NCBI GenBank assembly: GCA_018389105.1 | Contig: JACATO010001530.1 | Span: forward strand, 20,268 to 84,267 | Length of the DNA: 64,000 nucleotides | From: Nautilus pompilius | Lineage: Eukaryota; Mollusca; Cephalopoda; Nautilida; Nautilidae | Direction: 5' to 3' | Shown here: positions 35,676 through 48,730 of the stretch, one piece after another | Layout of the letters: every line of letters begins with the position of its first letter | How positions within the stretch are numbered: position 1 is the first letter of the stretch | The notes under the pieces: model-generated | What the model saw: only the letters and a program-made list of their open reading frames with translations | The model's database searches: none | What the model was told of the DNA's origin: nothing | Position numbers and translations under genes: made by a program

Positions 35676-36951
35676 GTAAGATGTTTTATGTTTTATACGC
35701 AATTAATTTACATATGAATTATTTGAAATAAAGCTTTTGTACGCAGGATAAATCGGATTAAGTAGATTTTCGAAATTATATGCTTGTATCTGCTGTAATT
35801 ATGCCTGAATACACATCGTCTGAATACACAACTACACGAGGACATCAGTAAAAATATTATATACAGTATATTTTCACCAGTAACTGTTATGTGAAACTTA
35901 TTTCACTTCTGTATAATACAATGAGATCTCTAGTCCAGAGACCGCACACAGTCTAGACCCCGTCAGCCATACTAGATCACAAGATCATTTAGTTGACGCT
36001 GCCGTTTTATCTAAAAAAATCATTATTTACCTTTTGTGGAGATCTGCATAAAAGATCTGACAAATCGACTGGTGACATTAGAGGGATATGATGCACTCGG
36101 CTCGTGTTATCCGACGCCACATTTTCCAACCTCCAAAATGCTAACACAAATAACGAATTTACACAGATGAGAGAAAATTGTGTCTGTTTCGACTTTTGCT
36201 GATACTCACCTTTAAGCCCCCACTGTTTGGAGCATTTTGAGCGCGGATGCTGGAAGGATGAGCTTTTGAAGAATAAAGATGAGATGTGGCAGATATACCT
36301 GTGATGAAAGGTTACAGGTGGTGAGAGTCTGAACCGGTCAGTCTGAGAATGTATGGGGATGGTGAATATATATCGATAGCACGAGGATGGCAGATAATCG
36401 GGATTGAAAACACTACTGGCTCACCTGTAGAAACAAGGAGACGGATCAAACATCACCAAACATCAGTCGTCGGGAATAGCGTTGAGAGGAAACCTTTGTC
36501 AAGAATACCGCTGAACTTTGGCAGTCGTACGGAACGAGTGGACCAGGATTTCACACGTAGCGTGCGATGTCTATTGAGCAGTGACTTGATGTGTGAATAA
36601 ATTATTCTTCAAAGGGAGGAAGTTGACCCGATACGGACACTAATGATGGATGGTCATCGAGCTCCGAGGAAATTAAGTGATACTTTTGCTGTTCAAGACT
36701 CAGGATGCTTCGAAAATCGTGCGCTGTATAACAATACTTTTCTGGACAGAGCCACTTTGCGGTTGTTCCTGACTTTTCTACAAATTGTTGAGTTGTACAG
36801 GGAAATAAACAGGTGTCGTCAGTTAATCTTTTATTGTCTTCGAGAGCTTTCCTGGGTCGCTCATTTGAATAACATTTTAAACTGCAGATCTCTGCAGGAG
36901 ACTATTTCTTAGGATATCGAGTGCTGATAAGTTATAATAATAATAATAATA

Positions 36952-37002
<51 letters not shown>

Positions 37003-37019
37003 TAATAATAATAATAATA

Positions 37020-37052
<33 letters not shown>

Positions 37053-37380
37053 TAATAATAATAATAATAATATAATAAATACATACAGCTAATTTTGTTT
37101 CCTTACTCGATCGTTCAATATCCTTTAATTCAGTGAAGTCTTGATTTTATAAAGGCATAAATACATCATCATTCACATCTTCTACAGGTGCATATCTATT
37201 TCAGAAGCAGATGTAGTGTAAGGTAACTTGTTTAAGTTTGACCGAGAACCAGACAGTGAGAGGAGATTAACATATATCTACTTTATGGATCTACTGTACT
37301 TTCTGTTTGCATTATCCGATTATTTGAAGCAGCTCCAAAATCGGTCGCTCTACATGATCTCTTATATTTTTCACCTCCAG
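35676..37380 (+). other. Gene 3 intron 1
   Basis: Counterpart of 5731-7362, with an expanded AAT tract (36934-37080). No gene is recognised. Confidence 0.75.
36934..37080. repeat. (AAT)n microsatellite
   Basis: About 145 bp of AAT repeats with a short AT interruption near the start. The unit 1 version is about 73 bp. Confidence 0.95.
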
Positions 37381-37643
37381 TAAAGACCAGAAAGGACAGC
37401 TGATGTCAAATTACGGTAGTCGAGACCCGAGGCTCGACGACAAGCTAGGAAGGTCTCCGGCGTTTTCGAAGAATGGCGTACGCAGCCTAATCACCTGTGC
37501 TGCCATCTGTGAGCAAGACGACTCTTGTATGTCCTTCTTCTACAACAGAAAGACCAAGCAATGTCAGGGCCACGACCTCAATCTTGACCACACCGGAACT
37601 TATGACAAATGCAAAGGCAGCAAATATTACAAAATGTATCAAA
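37381..37643 (+). CDS. Gene 3 exon 2: PAN/apple domain 1
   Basis: 263 bp and open. It has CAAICEQDDSC, KQCQGHD and YDKCKGSKYY, so all five cysteines are kept, in contrast to gene 1. Donor GTAAGA. Confidence 0.9.
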
Positions 37644-38832
37644 GTAAGAAACATTCCTATATAAATATTAGTCGATTTGTTGATTATTCTGCCTCGAAAA
37701 TGGTATTTCATTTTATAACCATTTGAAAATTTAAAAAATACTAGCAAGTTGACCTCTCTTTCAATTGTGTTCAGTAAGTGAGCACTGGAACCTAAAATCT
37801 TGGTTTTCTTAATAAATATTTAGTGTAGGAAAATTATGTGAAGAAAGTAAATCAGTATGTATAATATTTTCGTCAAGATTTGCCGAAGATAGAAACCGTT
37901 TTTTTTCTCTATTTTCCGAATCAATTCCACAATATTCACTAAATTAGTTAATCGTAAATTTAAAAGCGGGGAGAAAATAAGACGATTAATTTATGGTGAC
38001 TTTCTGAAAATTCTTTTGTATATAAATGTCCTTATCAGTGAAATTCTCTATGAGGAAACTCTACTATTCAGGTCGTGAAAATACCTTTACCTTAGTGCTG
38101 ATAGCTGGTGCACTAATATCTTCATGGTAGAGGTTCAGTTATCTTTGTATTTTTTGGTATTTTAATGTTTTTGTATGCTATACCATGTAAATGATTGTGC
38201 AGTATATTATGAAAGTCGACTGGACAGGGTTTGACAAGTTGTACCTTTTCCTGCTTTTATTAACATCTTTGATGGTATGCTAGTACATCGATTTCTCCAC
38301 ACGTGTTCCCTCTCATTGTTTTACAAAAAATCTTACCAGTTTATCTGAAGAAAATAATTTCTATGCCTAATTAAGGTGAAGGTTTATTACTTTAGGCACA
38401 AATCTTGTTAAACTTTCCTGATATTCAAATTTCGTTTAGTTTAATTTCATAACTCCACCGATACAGAAGTTGAAATCATCCAATCGACATTCTGGTTCAC
38501 GTTTTGAGCCAAGATGCCAAGTGCAGAAGAAAGCAATGAACCTTTCTATTTAAATAATAGTTTTAAAAGGGGATTTCTTTTACAGGTTTCAAAACTGCTG
38601 CCATTTCATTGAATATTGACTGATGATGAGAGCTGGAAAATTAATTTGGAAAGATCATCATTGCATCAACCGAACATCAGTCAGTCCATCAGTGTTGGTG
38701 AAGTCTCGTAGTAAACCATCTGTTGTATTGAGAAGGTGGAAAGTTCTTTATTTAAGTCATGTAAACTCTTTGGTGTTAAAACTGGTTTTGAGATCAGATT
38801 AAACAAAGTCTTAATTTTTGCAGTTATTCCAG
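37644..38832 (+). other. Gene 3 intron 2
   Basis: Nearly identical to 7631-8820 and AT-rich, with no recognised content. Confidence 0.78.
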
Positions 38833-39090
38833 AACCAAGCATCAGAAACACAAGCAAACACCTCACGGAATTTTCCAATAGACGGCTTTCCACAAATCTA
38901 ATAAGGACATTGTACGGCATTCCAGGTGTGAAAGAATGCATTAAGAAGTGCGGTGAGAAAGCGGCTTGTGTGTTCCTCTCCTTTAACCAGAAAAATAGGA
39001 ACGAATGCCAATTTTTCGATGCGGTGTTTCTCAAAGACGTTCAGTTTCTGGAGGAGAGACAAGGAAATGAATACTACAGACATGTCAAGA
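38833..39090 (+). CDS. Gene 3 exon 3: PAN/apple domain 2
   Basis: 258 bp and open. It has VKECIKKCGEKAACVFLSF and NECQFF, and ends YYRHVK before a GTAAGT donor. An upstream ORF extension through the acceptor is intronic. Confidence 0.88.
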
Positions 39091-40363
39091 GTAAGTAAAC
39101 AGAATATATGGTAACCTGTTTTCCTTTCTTGAATTAATGATATTTCTTTCTCTTTTCATCTCGAATTTCAGAAGCAGAAACTTTTCGCTTTGATTTAGGA
39201 TTTACTTCCATTATTACCTCTGTTAGAAATACTGAGACTAAAAGAAAACTAAAATCGTAAAGCAACCACCAATAAAAAGAGATTTTCTTTAGTCGTACAA
39301 CCTTCAGATCTGAAATGATGGATCAACCTGAAATACCAGCACCAGATCCTCTCATTGGTTACTGTGCTTCCATACTTTCAGGATGAATGCTGTCTTGTTG
39401 TCATGACACTGCTTTGATTTTGGCCAACCAACTTGTTCCATCCATCCTAAAAAGGGTAAAAATCAAATGCCAGTTTAGCATATTGCTACAATTTTCTCTA
39501 AAGCTGGAGAATAGATTTCTCTTGTATTTAATATCATATCGATTTATGTCGCCCAAAATCCGTTCTTACCGAAAGGAATTTTAAGAACGTAATTTGTAAG
39601 GATTCTCATTCGCGCCATTTGTCCTGGTAACTCTGTTAAAGAAGAATTCTATACATTTCATGCCATTTTTATTAAGTAACCATGAAATCTAACTTCAGCA
39701 ATTCCATAAGATCCGGTGTAAAATAACAAAGATTTCTCGTAAAAAAAGATAATGAACATTTTTCGGAAGGAAGGACGGATGATATTTGGCTGCGGGAGTC
39801 ACGATTGTTCTGAACTCGCTAAGAACCAACTTTAATGCACTATTAAAGCTGAACCTTCATCGTCACGAACGTTTAAATCAGACGTCGGTTTTATTTTACC
39901 ACAAAATCCATTGATGTTCTAAAAATAGCACATTTAGATCATCAGAATTTAAAAAAGATTTTTGGTTGTTTTATTTTGGAAATTTAAACGTTTATTTTTT
40001 CTGGATAAAGTAAATCAGATAAATATATATGAATATAATATTTATATTTCCCAGAATTCGTCTGTAATAGGAAGAGGTAAAGTCAGCAGTTTGTGTGAAC
40101 ACATTCCACTCAAAGTCCAATAACAGGTTTGCACAGCAGTACAAGAAGGTATCGTTTGATATGCAGAAGTCATCTCGAAATTCCAACGGTTTCCCAAATC
40201 CAGAGTATCTCTGAGGCATATATTTAAAATAACGGTCCAGCGAGGTTCAGGAGTCCAGATATTCCATTTGGTATAAATGAGACGAAAATTGAAATTGCTT
40301 GTTGTGGTTACAGCGATATTTACCAATATTAACAGTTTCTATTGGTATTGAAACTGTCTAGAA

Positions 40364-42963
40364 CAGACATGAGCACCCGCGGCCGCCGACATCCTAATGT
40401 GCGGCCCGTTGGGCTTTGGCAAAGTAATTTTATTTTCCTGTTTTTCACCTGTCGCCCGCAGGCTCGTCTCCCACGGCAGGCACTGTCGTTTGCGTCACAG
40501 GCCTCTGCGGCAAATCACACTGGCATCACAGCTCCCCCGTGGCTCCCTGTCGCTCCGCCGCCCTGATGGAAGCGCGGACAATACAGGCAGGCGAAGGGAG
40601 CTGGAACTCTAACAGTTACTGCACTAGGAGTGACGTAATCGAGCCGCGCTCCCATTGGCTAACCCCATTGGGCCAAGGGTAAACACTTCAAGCTACTCCC
40701 GGTAATTTGAAATCGATTTGAATGAAGCTACCGGAGGGATAAGGTGAAGAGGGGTGATCTGAAATTGCTACACCGGCAGCTAAAAGACTGGGACCTCGAC
40801 GCCTGAGGAGAACACGCGACAAGGACTAGACAGGGACTCAGGCCGGACGCGCACTAGCCAGCTCATCTCTACGTCAACTTGGGCACCAACAACCGGCAAC
40901 ATTGTCACATTTCCATAGCTAGGAGAGTGACGATAGGGTGCATCATCACGTGTAGCAAATTTGTGTGCATGCGGGATTTTTCTGACCATCAGACATGGCC
41001 TCAGAGAAGGAAAAGCGAAAAGTAGAGGATGGATCACACAAATTCAACAATAGGTGGATCTCAAAGTGCTTCTTCACCAATGGTAAGGAGACCGCAGAAT
41101 GCTTAATTTGCAATTTATCTGTGGCTGTCCTTAAAGAATATAATGTCAGGAGAATTATGGTACAAAGCATGCATCTAAATATGGTACCCTTCAGGGACAG
41201 ATGCGGAAAGAAAAGGAGCGGGAATTTGAAAAACGTCTTTCAAGCCAAAAAAATCTCTTCATGAAAGCCACTGCTGAGGCAGACATTTCGCTGCTTGCCG
41301 GTTATTTGGTCTCCATAATCCTGGTGATGGCGAGATGGTGAAGGAATGCCTTGAAGCTGTATTGGTGTAGCATTACCTTAGAAAAACCTATTATTTAAAA
41401 ATTAGCCTGTCCAGGTTTACTGTGGGTAGGAGGGTAGACGACTGTCAAAGAACAATGAAGACATCCTGAAATGCAGAGCATCAAATTTCAAGTGGTTTTC
41501 CATAGCATTGGACGAGGGCACTGACGTGTCCCATGTAGCTCAACTGGTTGACTTCATTCGAGGCATTGATGCTAAATTTAACATAACCGAGGAGTTAGCG
41601 GGTATGGTGAGAATGATGGGCATAACAACCGGTGCGGATTTGAAAGAAGAGTTGGTGAAAGTACTGAAGCGGTTGGGGCTACCTTTAAAGAGGCTGAGTG
41701 GCATTGCAACTGATGGGCCCCCATCAATGGTTGGAAAGAACAACGGCTCAACAACTCTCATCTCTCAAGATGCTAGAGCTCTGACTGGTCGTGAGTTAAT
41801 TTTGTGTGACAGTGTTTTTTGCATCAAGAGCAGTTATGTACAAAATCTCTGGGGATGGAAAATGTTGTTGCAGGTATTGTGAAGCTTGTGAATTTCATCA
41901 GATCAAATGGACTGAATCATAGCCAATTCAGAGAGTTGCTGAGTGACATGGCATCTGATTATGGAGATGTGGTTTGCGATGCTGAATTGCGATGGCTAAG
42001 CCTTGGTCAGATGCTCAAGCGAGTTTATGATTTGAAGGAAGAAAATGAACTCTTCTTAGATATGAAGGGGAAGCCAGTGAAGGAATTTGGCGATCCCGAG
42101 TGGATGTGCGATTTTGCGTTTTTGATCGAGCTTCCTAAGCATCTCAGTGAACTGAATCTGAGGCTCCCAGGAAAGGATCAGCTCATCCACGCCATGTTTG
42201 ACAAGATCAAGGCATTTGAATCCATGTTATCGCTGAAGGAATCACAACTTCGCTCCAATAACCTTGTTCATTTTGAAACGTTGAGGAAGGAGAATCCAGA
42301 TGATTCTGCAAAATATGCAAAAGAGATTCGGAAACTGAAAGATAAATTTCACTTCCGTATTCAAGATCTAAGAATATGCGAGGACTTCAACATCTTTTCC
42401 ATTCCTTTCGATGTCAGTGGTGAAAGTTCACCTCCAGAGCTTCAAATGGAACTTCTTGATCTTCAGTGTAGCACTGAAATGAGAGCAAAATTCCGCGATG
42501 TGCCGCTCCTTGACTTTTACAAGCTCTACCCTACCAAGGAAGAGTTTTCCCGAATTGTCAACCATCGCTTTGAAGATGGTAAGCCTGTTTGGCAGCACTT
42601 ACATCTATGAGCATTTTTTTTTCAAAAATGCAGGTGCTGAAAAACAAGCATCGAAATCGGCTGTGAGGCGAACGCATGGAGAGATCCTTGCGCATCGCAA
42701 CGTCTCAGATCGAGCCGGACATAGAAAAACTTGTGAACGAAAAGAGTCAAGTGTCGCATTGAGCTGCTTAAAAGTAGTATTAATAAAAATCGTCATACAA
42801 TATATATATTTTCTTTTATGTGTCATAAAAGGGGTGGTTATGGAGTATGTTTGGTACTCACCAGGCTTAGAGCCTGCAACTCCGTAAGAAAAATGCATTT
42901 GGCCCTCCAGAGGCCTACGAAGTTCACTAGTGGCCCGCATCCTGAAAAGGTTGCTCATCACTG
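40364..42963 (+). mobile_element. Degraded hAT element, unit 2
   Basis: The duplicate of 10133-12737, with the right terminus ...GCTCATCACTG at 42963. The left boundary is equally uncertain and there is no target duplication. Confidence 0.65.
40995..42661 (+). pseudogene. hAT transposase pseudogene (GTF2IRD2/ZBED-like), unit 2
   Basis: Starts at ATG 40995 with the CLIC half of a BED-like finger. A one-base loss then disrupts the His pair near 41150. Open stretches follow at 41508-41882 and 41819-42610; the last is 263 codons and is the best preserved part of the protein in the window. The dimerisation-like end (LFGSTYI, then HRNRL) is in a further frame. Breaks differ partly from unit 1, so some decay came after duplication. 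Confidence 0.75.
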
Positions 42964-42992
42964 GTTTAAAAGATGGACACTGTTTCTATATA

Positions 42993-43599
42993 CAGTCGAC
43001 CCCCGCGTAATCGCGGTTCGGCATTCGTGGCCCCGGTTATTCGCGGAATTTTCTTTAGAACCTACCTAATAATTGTTCGTGGAAACCCCTCGCAAATTCG
43101 CGGAATCGCAAATATCTTCCCCGATTTTCATATGAATTTTTTCGTGGCAATATATATTTTTCATGCTTTTTAACGCTAAATTATTAATACCAATATAATT
43201 TACTAATTTTGTAATATAAATACTAACGTAAATTCAGCAAAATATGAATATAAAATAAACGCTATTGGCTGGAGGTTTGAAAGTAGCCAATCCGAGAGCG
43301 TTATTCATTTCTCCTCGCTGCTGATTGGCTGCTGCTCTCACGAGGCGCTGTCTCAGGCAGACAGCCAGCAGCCCCGCATCATCCCAGTTTACCGCGTGTA
43401 GCTATCTCGAGTGTTTCGCTGAGTGTTGTATTTTTTATTAAATTATTATTATATATTTACTTATATTTTTAAATTATAATTTACGTTATATTTTGACGTT
43501 TATAGGCATTTTTATGGACCACGTCCAATATTCGCGGTTTTTTCACTCTTCACGGGTGCTCAAGGGACGTAACTTCCCGCGAATACCGGGGGACAACTG
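42993..43599. mobile_element. Pogo/Tigger-like MITE, unit 2
   Basis: Same ends as the unit 1 copy (CAGTCGACCCC to GGGGGACAACTG) with flanking TA at 42991-42992 and 43600-43601. Confidence 0.75.
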
Positions 43600-44819
43600 T
43601 ATACACCAAAGTTTTCCTCACGTAGTCTACACCTGATTAAGATCTCTATGACTGAAAACCATCGTCCGAACTGCTAACTCTGACTCGTGGCCTTATGATT
43701 TTACTCTAGGTATATGATGCCATAGTGCCTTATCTACCTGTGGTATTATTACCTGAGCTTTATCGTTAGACACAGAAACCTTTGAATCTAGCGATGGTAG
43801 GGTCACGAGCGTGTACACCTCGAATCTCGCATAATTTAATAAGTCGGACAGCGATGGATGGGGACAGTGAGAGCTTAGTCGTTGAATAGAATTAGTCTTC
43901 TGCAACCGTTGAAACTGACAGTGTTTTCGCAGTTTCTCGGCTCACAGATTTATTTCCACGATGAGTAATGTCAGCTGAATAGAATTATTCTATTAGCTGC
44001 TGCCAGAGGATAACTTCTAGCATTTACACGGCTTAGGAGACGAATCTCTCTCTACATAGCAAAGACCGAACAGGTTAAGCTGGAAAAACGTGTACGGGCT
44101 CTACCAGGAGGAGAATGATGGTGATTTTAGAGGTGAACATAACCAACGATACACTTGGTGTCAAAACTGCAGAAAGTGAAGACATCCAGGTAAATGAATC
44201 AGTATTTTCAACTATTTGACAACAGTTGGGTGAATTTACTCTACAATTTTTTTGGACTTTCTGCTCTATAAATTGAAATATTTCTTTCGCCTCTGGACGC
44301 ATTTTCTTTACATCTGGATTACTGAGCTGTTTGCATAATCTATTATGCTGCCTGGGTCATCCGACGACTCTTTAGTGTTTTTCTAATAATTTTTTTCAGT
44401 ATTTACGAATATATTTATTTGTTTATATATTGGCTCTAACAAATCCTTAACACAGGCCAAAATGTTGTTCTCATCATTAAGTAGTCTTTACCGAACATTC
44501 TGTCGGTTTGTTTCTTTCATAAGAGTCATATACGGATATAATGATATATTTTGCTGAGTTCAGAAATAAACATGTTATCTAAGATCCACTATTTGGATTC
44601 TAAAATGCATACATCTGTTAGTGAGAAAAACACTCTTCCTTTCAGAAATATAAAACGGTACCCTGCAAAGATATCACTGAACTCTTTACACATCATGAGG
44701 TGTCATCAAACTTTGATGCTGCTACACCTTCTGTCCTGTGTCCATCCATCCTCTCTTGCTGATGTTGAAAATTTCCTGTTTTTTATTATAAATTAACAAG
44801 AATGATTATTAATGTATAG

Positions 44820-45005
44820 GTTTCTGTGATGAAGACGAAAGCTTCATCAGCTATCCTAATGCAAAGACCTGCTTCAAATTTTACCTGGACAGTCTTACCT
44901 GGGAAGAAGCGAAAGCTAAATGTGAATCTCTGGATAGTCATCTTATTACATTAGAGGGTGAGAATGAAGATAACGCTGTGCAGTACACCATCGGATATGC
45001 CGGAT
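44820..45005 (+). CDS. Gene 3 exon 4: CTLD first part
   Basis: 186 bp and open. It differs from gene 1 by only a few residues (for example DSL for DNL and SLDSH for SLDGH). All three cysteines are kept. Confidence 0.9.
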
Positions 45006-46008
45006 GTAAGCAGCAGGTTTTCCTCTTTTAATTCACTTTTTCTTGCAGTTAAAGTTTGCGAAATTAAACTTTTCGAACATCACGCATTTTAACAACCGAA
45101 TTCCGCTGAGATACATATTTTTGTCCTTTTATTCGCGATGCGATGCCGTTGATAGACCGATTGTCCTGTAGTGTCTCACTAAAGTAAATACTATAGAAAA
45201 TAAATTGGTGGTGATTCGACCGCGTAAGGGTTAATACAATCGAATCTGTTCTTTACCGAGAGACCTGATGCGTTTAATGTATCGAACTTTCGGATGAACA
45301 AAAAGATAGATCAGCTGTGGTATCTGATTAAAAGAAAAGGGAATATAAATTTAATGCGACGAAACTGTGGTGAAAAATTTCAAGCCAGTTTTGTTAATTT
45401 ACCCATGATGTTACCAGTCTGGAAATAAGAGAAATGAACAGGGACATTAATAATATTCCACGGTTAGGAGAATTTGAACTAAACCTATAAATATAGAGAA
45501 ACAAGTAAAATAACGTTGGGTTTTTCAGGGAAGTTTTGATTCTCGGCTACACTCACAGATGCTAATTTCAAAAACATACTTTCTAAACATTTGGTTAATT
45601 TGAAGTTTAATTAAATAGATTCCTACATCCTAGTCTCGCATGCATTGTTTCAACAAAATAGTATTGGTTGGAGTTTTACTATCGGTTTCTTTTTGAGTAT
45701 AAAAATATTTAAAGATTCGTAAATGTCTTCAGATAGTTTTATAAATCTCGTGGTGCCTAAAACCTTATATTGATTGATATATAAACACATTAACCGAATG
45801 ACGTAAGTAAACAGGCTTAAAATCACAGAAAGGGGTTTCTAAATCTTTCTTATTACTATCGATGTATAATTCCTTTTTTTTAATAGTTAAAATTTATTTT
45901 AACATAAAATACTTACAGTATTTTTTAGGTAAAACAAAAACTATCTACTTTAAAATGTTAGCCATTTAGGTTACTTAGTCTGTTATTATGCCTGTCTGTT
46001 TCTATTAG
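45006..46008 (+). other. Gene 3 intron 4
   Basis: Counterpart of 14780-15781; nothing else recognised. Confidence 0.78.
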
Positions 46009-46245
46009 ATGATTACAGGAGTTATCATATTGGAACAAGGAGGAATAATGCTGGGCAGTATGTATACCTGAATGGTGATCCAATTGTCTACAGCAACTGG
46101 AAAAACGGCAAACCTGGAGAGGGAGACGACCGACGCTGTGTGCACCTTAAGTTTGGTTTCTACACAGAGTAAATGGGAACCTGTTGACTGTTACACTGTC
46201 CGAGAGAACTTCATCTGCGAAAAAGATTTCAAATCGCCTTATTAA
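46009..46245 (+). pseudogene. Gene 3 exon 5: CTLD second part, truncated
   Basis: 237 bp against 236 in gene 1. It is identical up to FGFY, then reads Thr-Glu-stop at 46170-46172. The KWEPVDC and NFICEK segments remain downstream in another frame. Confidence 0.88.
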
Positions 46246-46422
46246 CATGTCAGTAGTACTCTTATTGGCGATCATTACAAAAGATATGTATTTGATAGGA
46301 TGTGACAAACTTTGGTATCCATGGGAATTTTCTGTGAACCTCAGGTGCACCATTCAATCTCAAGCTTCTGGAAAGAAGTTTCAGAGACCAAGTGGATGCA
46401 ATCTGTGCCTGATGTAATCCCT

Positions 46423-46428
46423 AATAAA
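46423..46428 (+). terminator. Polyadenylation signal of gene 3
   Basis: AATAAA 178 bp after the old stop, as in gene 1. Confidence 0.5.
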
Positions 46429-47769
46429 ACTGTTTAGTTGTTTCACTGTTCTGTTCAGACGTTAAATGATTTGTGAAAACATTGAAGATGAACAGTTCAA
46501 ACTGTCGTAACAAACTTAATGATGTATTTTAGGAAATTAAATTCAAAGTGAATTCTTGCATAAAATTACGGCTTTATACTTGTTTTTTATGGTAAAACAT
46601 TTTATGAATATTAAATAATTTTGTCATTTAAATGAAGATGGATCACCACTTTTAAAAATAAATTTTAAAAATTCGTTTTTCACTTAGTTTTGTGAGTTTT
46701 TGTTACACAAATTTAAATAAATGTTTGACGTTTTGGGCTCCAATTGTTTTTTTGTTTTTTCCTATATGATGCGATATATATATATATATAACTGATGTGC
46801 AATTCCGTATTGTTTTAGACAATTTTAGCACTATGTATTTGAATTATTTACTACTCACAAATATTAATTTTATTGGCATTTTGCAAGTCAATTTGGCAAA
46901 AGAATAAAATTTTTATTTTACATAAGTTATTGATTTCCTTCTTTCCTTCAGTGAAATATCGAGATGCAAGCATTCAAATGCGCTGGAAAAAACTGTAATC
47001 AGTAGTTAGCAGACACCAGTCGTTCTCTCGATGTTGGACATGACAGGAAGTAGTCCTGTGATTTTATGGTAGAAACTACTGACTAATTTCACACTTGTAC
47101 TTTTAGCTGTAGTGATACAGAGCTGTGTGCGTAACTGCTATTAGTCGTTGTGACAATGCATTAAACTGATCCCCTTACACTGCAGGATATCTGATATATA
47201 GAGAAAAGCATCCAAAACTTATACCACCTGAAACAAGCTAGGATGCGTTCTTTGAATATCCACGAGAAATCGTAAAGAAAAGGTCACAATAAACACTTGC
47301 AGGAGACAAGCCGCTTGCTCTAATAAATAAAACAAGCTATATTTATGTTCCTTTCTGCAGGTATAAGGTCTCCATCAATAGTGATTTTTCAGATTGTAGT
47401 TTCTGAGGAGAGTTTTCTGTCCTTATTACCGATAAACCAAGTATGTCTAACATTAGAAATGCACCTACTATGTAAGTTAAATGCGTTCCATATCTTCCAT
47501 ACTGCTTTTATCAGTCTTTCTCATGCATCTGTTGTCTGATCATGACAAATATGTTTCACATTAAGCATCTGAATACCAAATATTGTTGTTCAAGATTTAT
47601 ATAGTTCATATTACATAAGTCATAATATAGCGCTGGTGGTGGAATTCCTCCATATCAAAAACCTGACGTCCCAGCCAAATTCTGATCACAGATTTGAAAT
47701 CAACACCCAGAATTTAGCTAAGATCACCCACATTTTGCTCAGTGGTAGATAAAAAGTTTCATCTTGTTG

Positions 47770-48730
47770 TCCAGTTTTATCTGCCATCATCGTGCTGTCG
47801 TTATAGGACACCATGGCCATACATTCTCAGCTTGACCGGTTAACACTCTCAATACCTATAATTCCTTACCACTTATCGCAGCTATTTATTCCACATCATA
47901 TTTTATTTTTCAAAAGTAAATCCTTTCTAGCATCCGCACAAAACATGATCCAAGCAGACGAGAATGTCTCATGAATATATAAGCAAAAATCAAAACAGAT
48001 ATGTTTCCACTCACCTGTGAATATTCTTTATCGGTTTAAACCCTTTACAGGTAACAAATAAATGTAGTGATGTTTAGCATGAGCGGAGTGGATATTTATC
48101 TAATGTCACCAGTAGATTTTGTATCTTTTGTGCAGATCTCCACAAAAGGTTAAATGATTTTGGGGCAAACAACAACGTTAGCAAATTGATTATATGATTT
48201 GATTTGGCTGATGCTGAACTAGACTATGTACGATCACTGTTCTAAATGTCTTATTTTTTATAGAGAAGTGAAATAGATTTTATAACTTTTGCTGGTGAAA
48301 ATGTAGTTCTTACAATATATAAACTGATGTCCTTCAGTAGTTTTTTATTCATATGATGTTTATTCATGTATGATTTCAGTAGATGCAATCATATATTTAG
48401 GCTATTGTACCTAATCAAATTTATCCTGAGTACAAAAGCATTAGCTTAAATAATTCATAAGAGAATGTAACCAATCTTACCCATGTCCACTATAAAGAGT
48501 CAAGATAAATGCTACAGTAAACAATAATTGTTTCTTCTTCTACAGTGAGAGATCCGATATCCAAGTTGATGCTCTCTTGAAATGTACCTGAGATTTGTTT
48601 GAGTGAGGTTTGCAAGCTTCTATGTCTGCAGTGATTGGACCGATTCTTCTGACTGATTTACTCTGCTCATTAAAAGACTGAGATCAGTTAAGGAAAGGTT
48701 CCGCTCTTGTTCTGACAGTAGAAACAATAT
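47770..48730 (-). pseudogene. Truncated lectin gene head, unit 2
   Basis: The duplicate of 17545-18500. The exon 1 equivalent at 48481-48539 again has AAG in place of ATG with a TAG (48540-48542) before it, and an open hydrophobic signal-like frame ending LYSGHG. The donor GTAAGA is kept. Confidence 0.7.

Larger units (their letters stand above)
39091..44819 (+). other. Gene 3 intron 3 with transposon insertions
   Basis: 5.7 kb. It holds the hAT element (40364-42963), the pogo-like MITE (42993-43599) and a block of about 218 bp (39143-39360) absent from gene 1. Confidence 0.75.
35617..46245 (+). pseudogene. Gene 3: PAN-PAN-C-type lectin, early stop in the last exon
   Basis: This is the close duplicate of gene 1. 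Exons are 35617-35675, 37381-37643, 38833-39090, 44820-45005 and 46009-46245, with the same phases. The first four are open and join in frame: signal peptide, PAN1 with all five cysteines, PAN2 and the first CTLD half. In exon 5 the sequence after GFY differs from gene 1 by a net one-base gain and reads Thr-Glu-stop (TAA 46170-46172). The predicted product is about 309 residues and loses the last two CTLD cysteines, so the CTLD should not fold normally. The old stop is at 46243-46245. If the extra base is an error, this would be an intact gene of about 333 residues. AATAAA is at 46423-46428. Confidence 0.82.
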
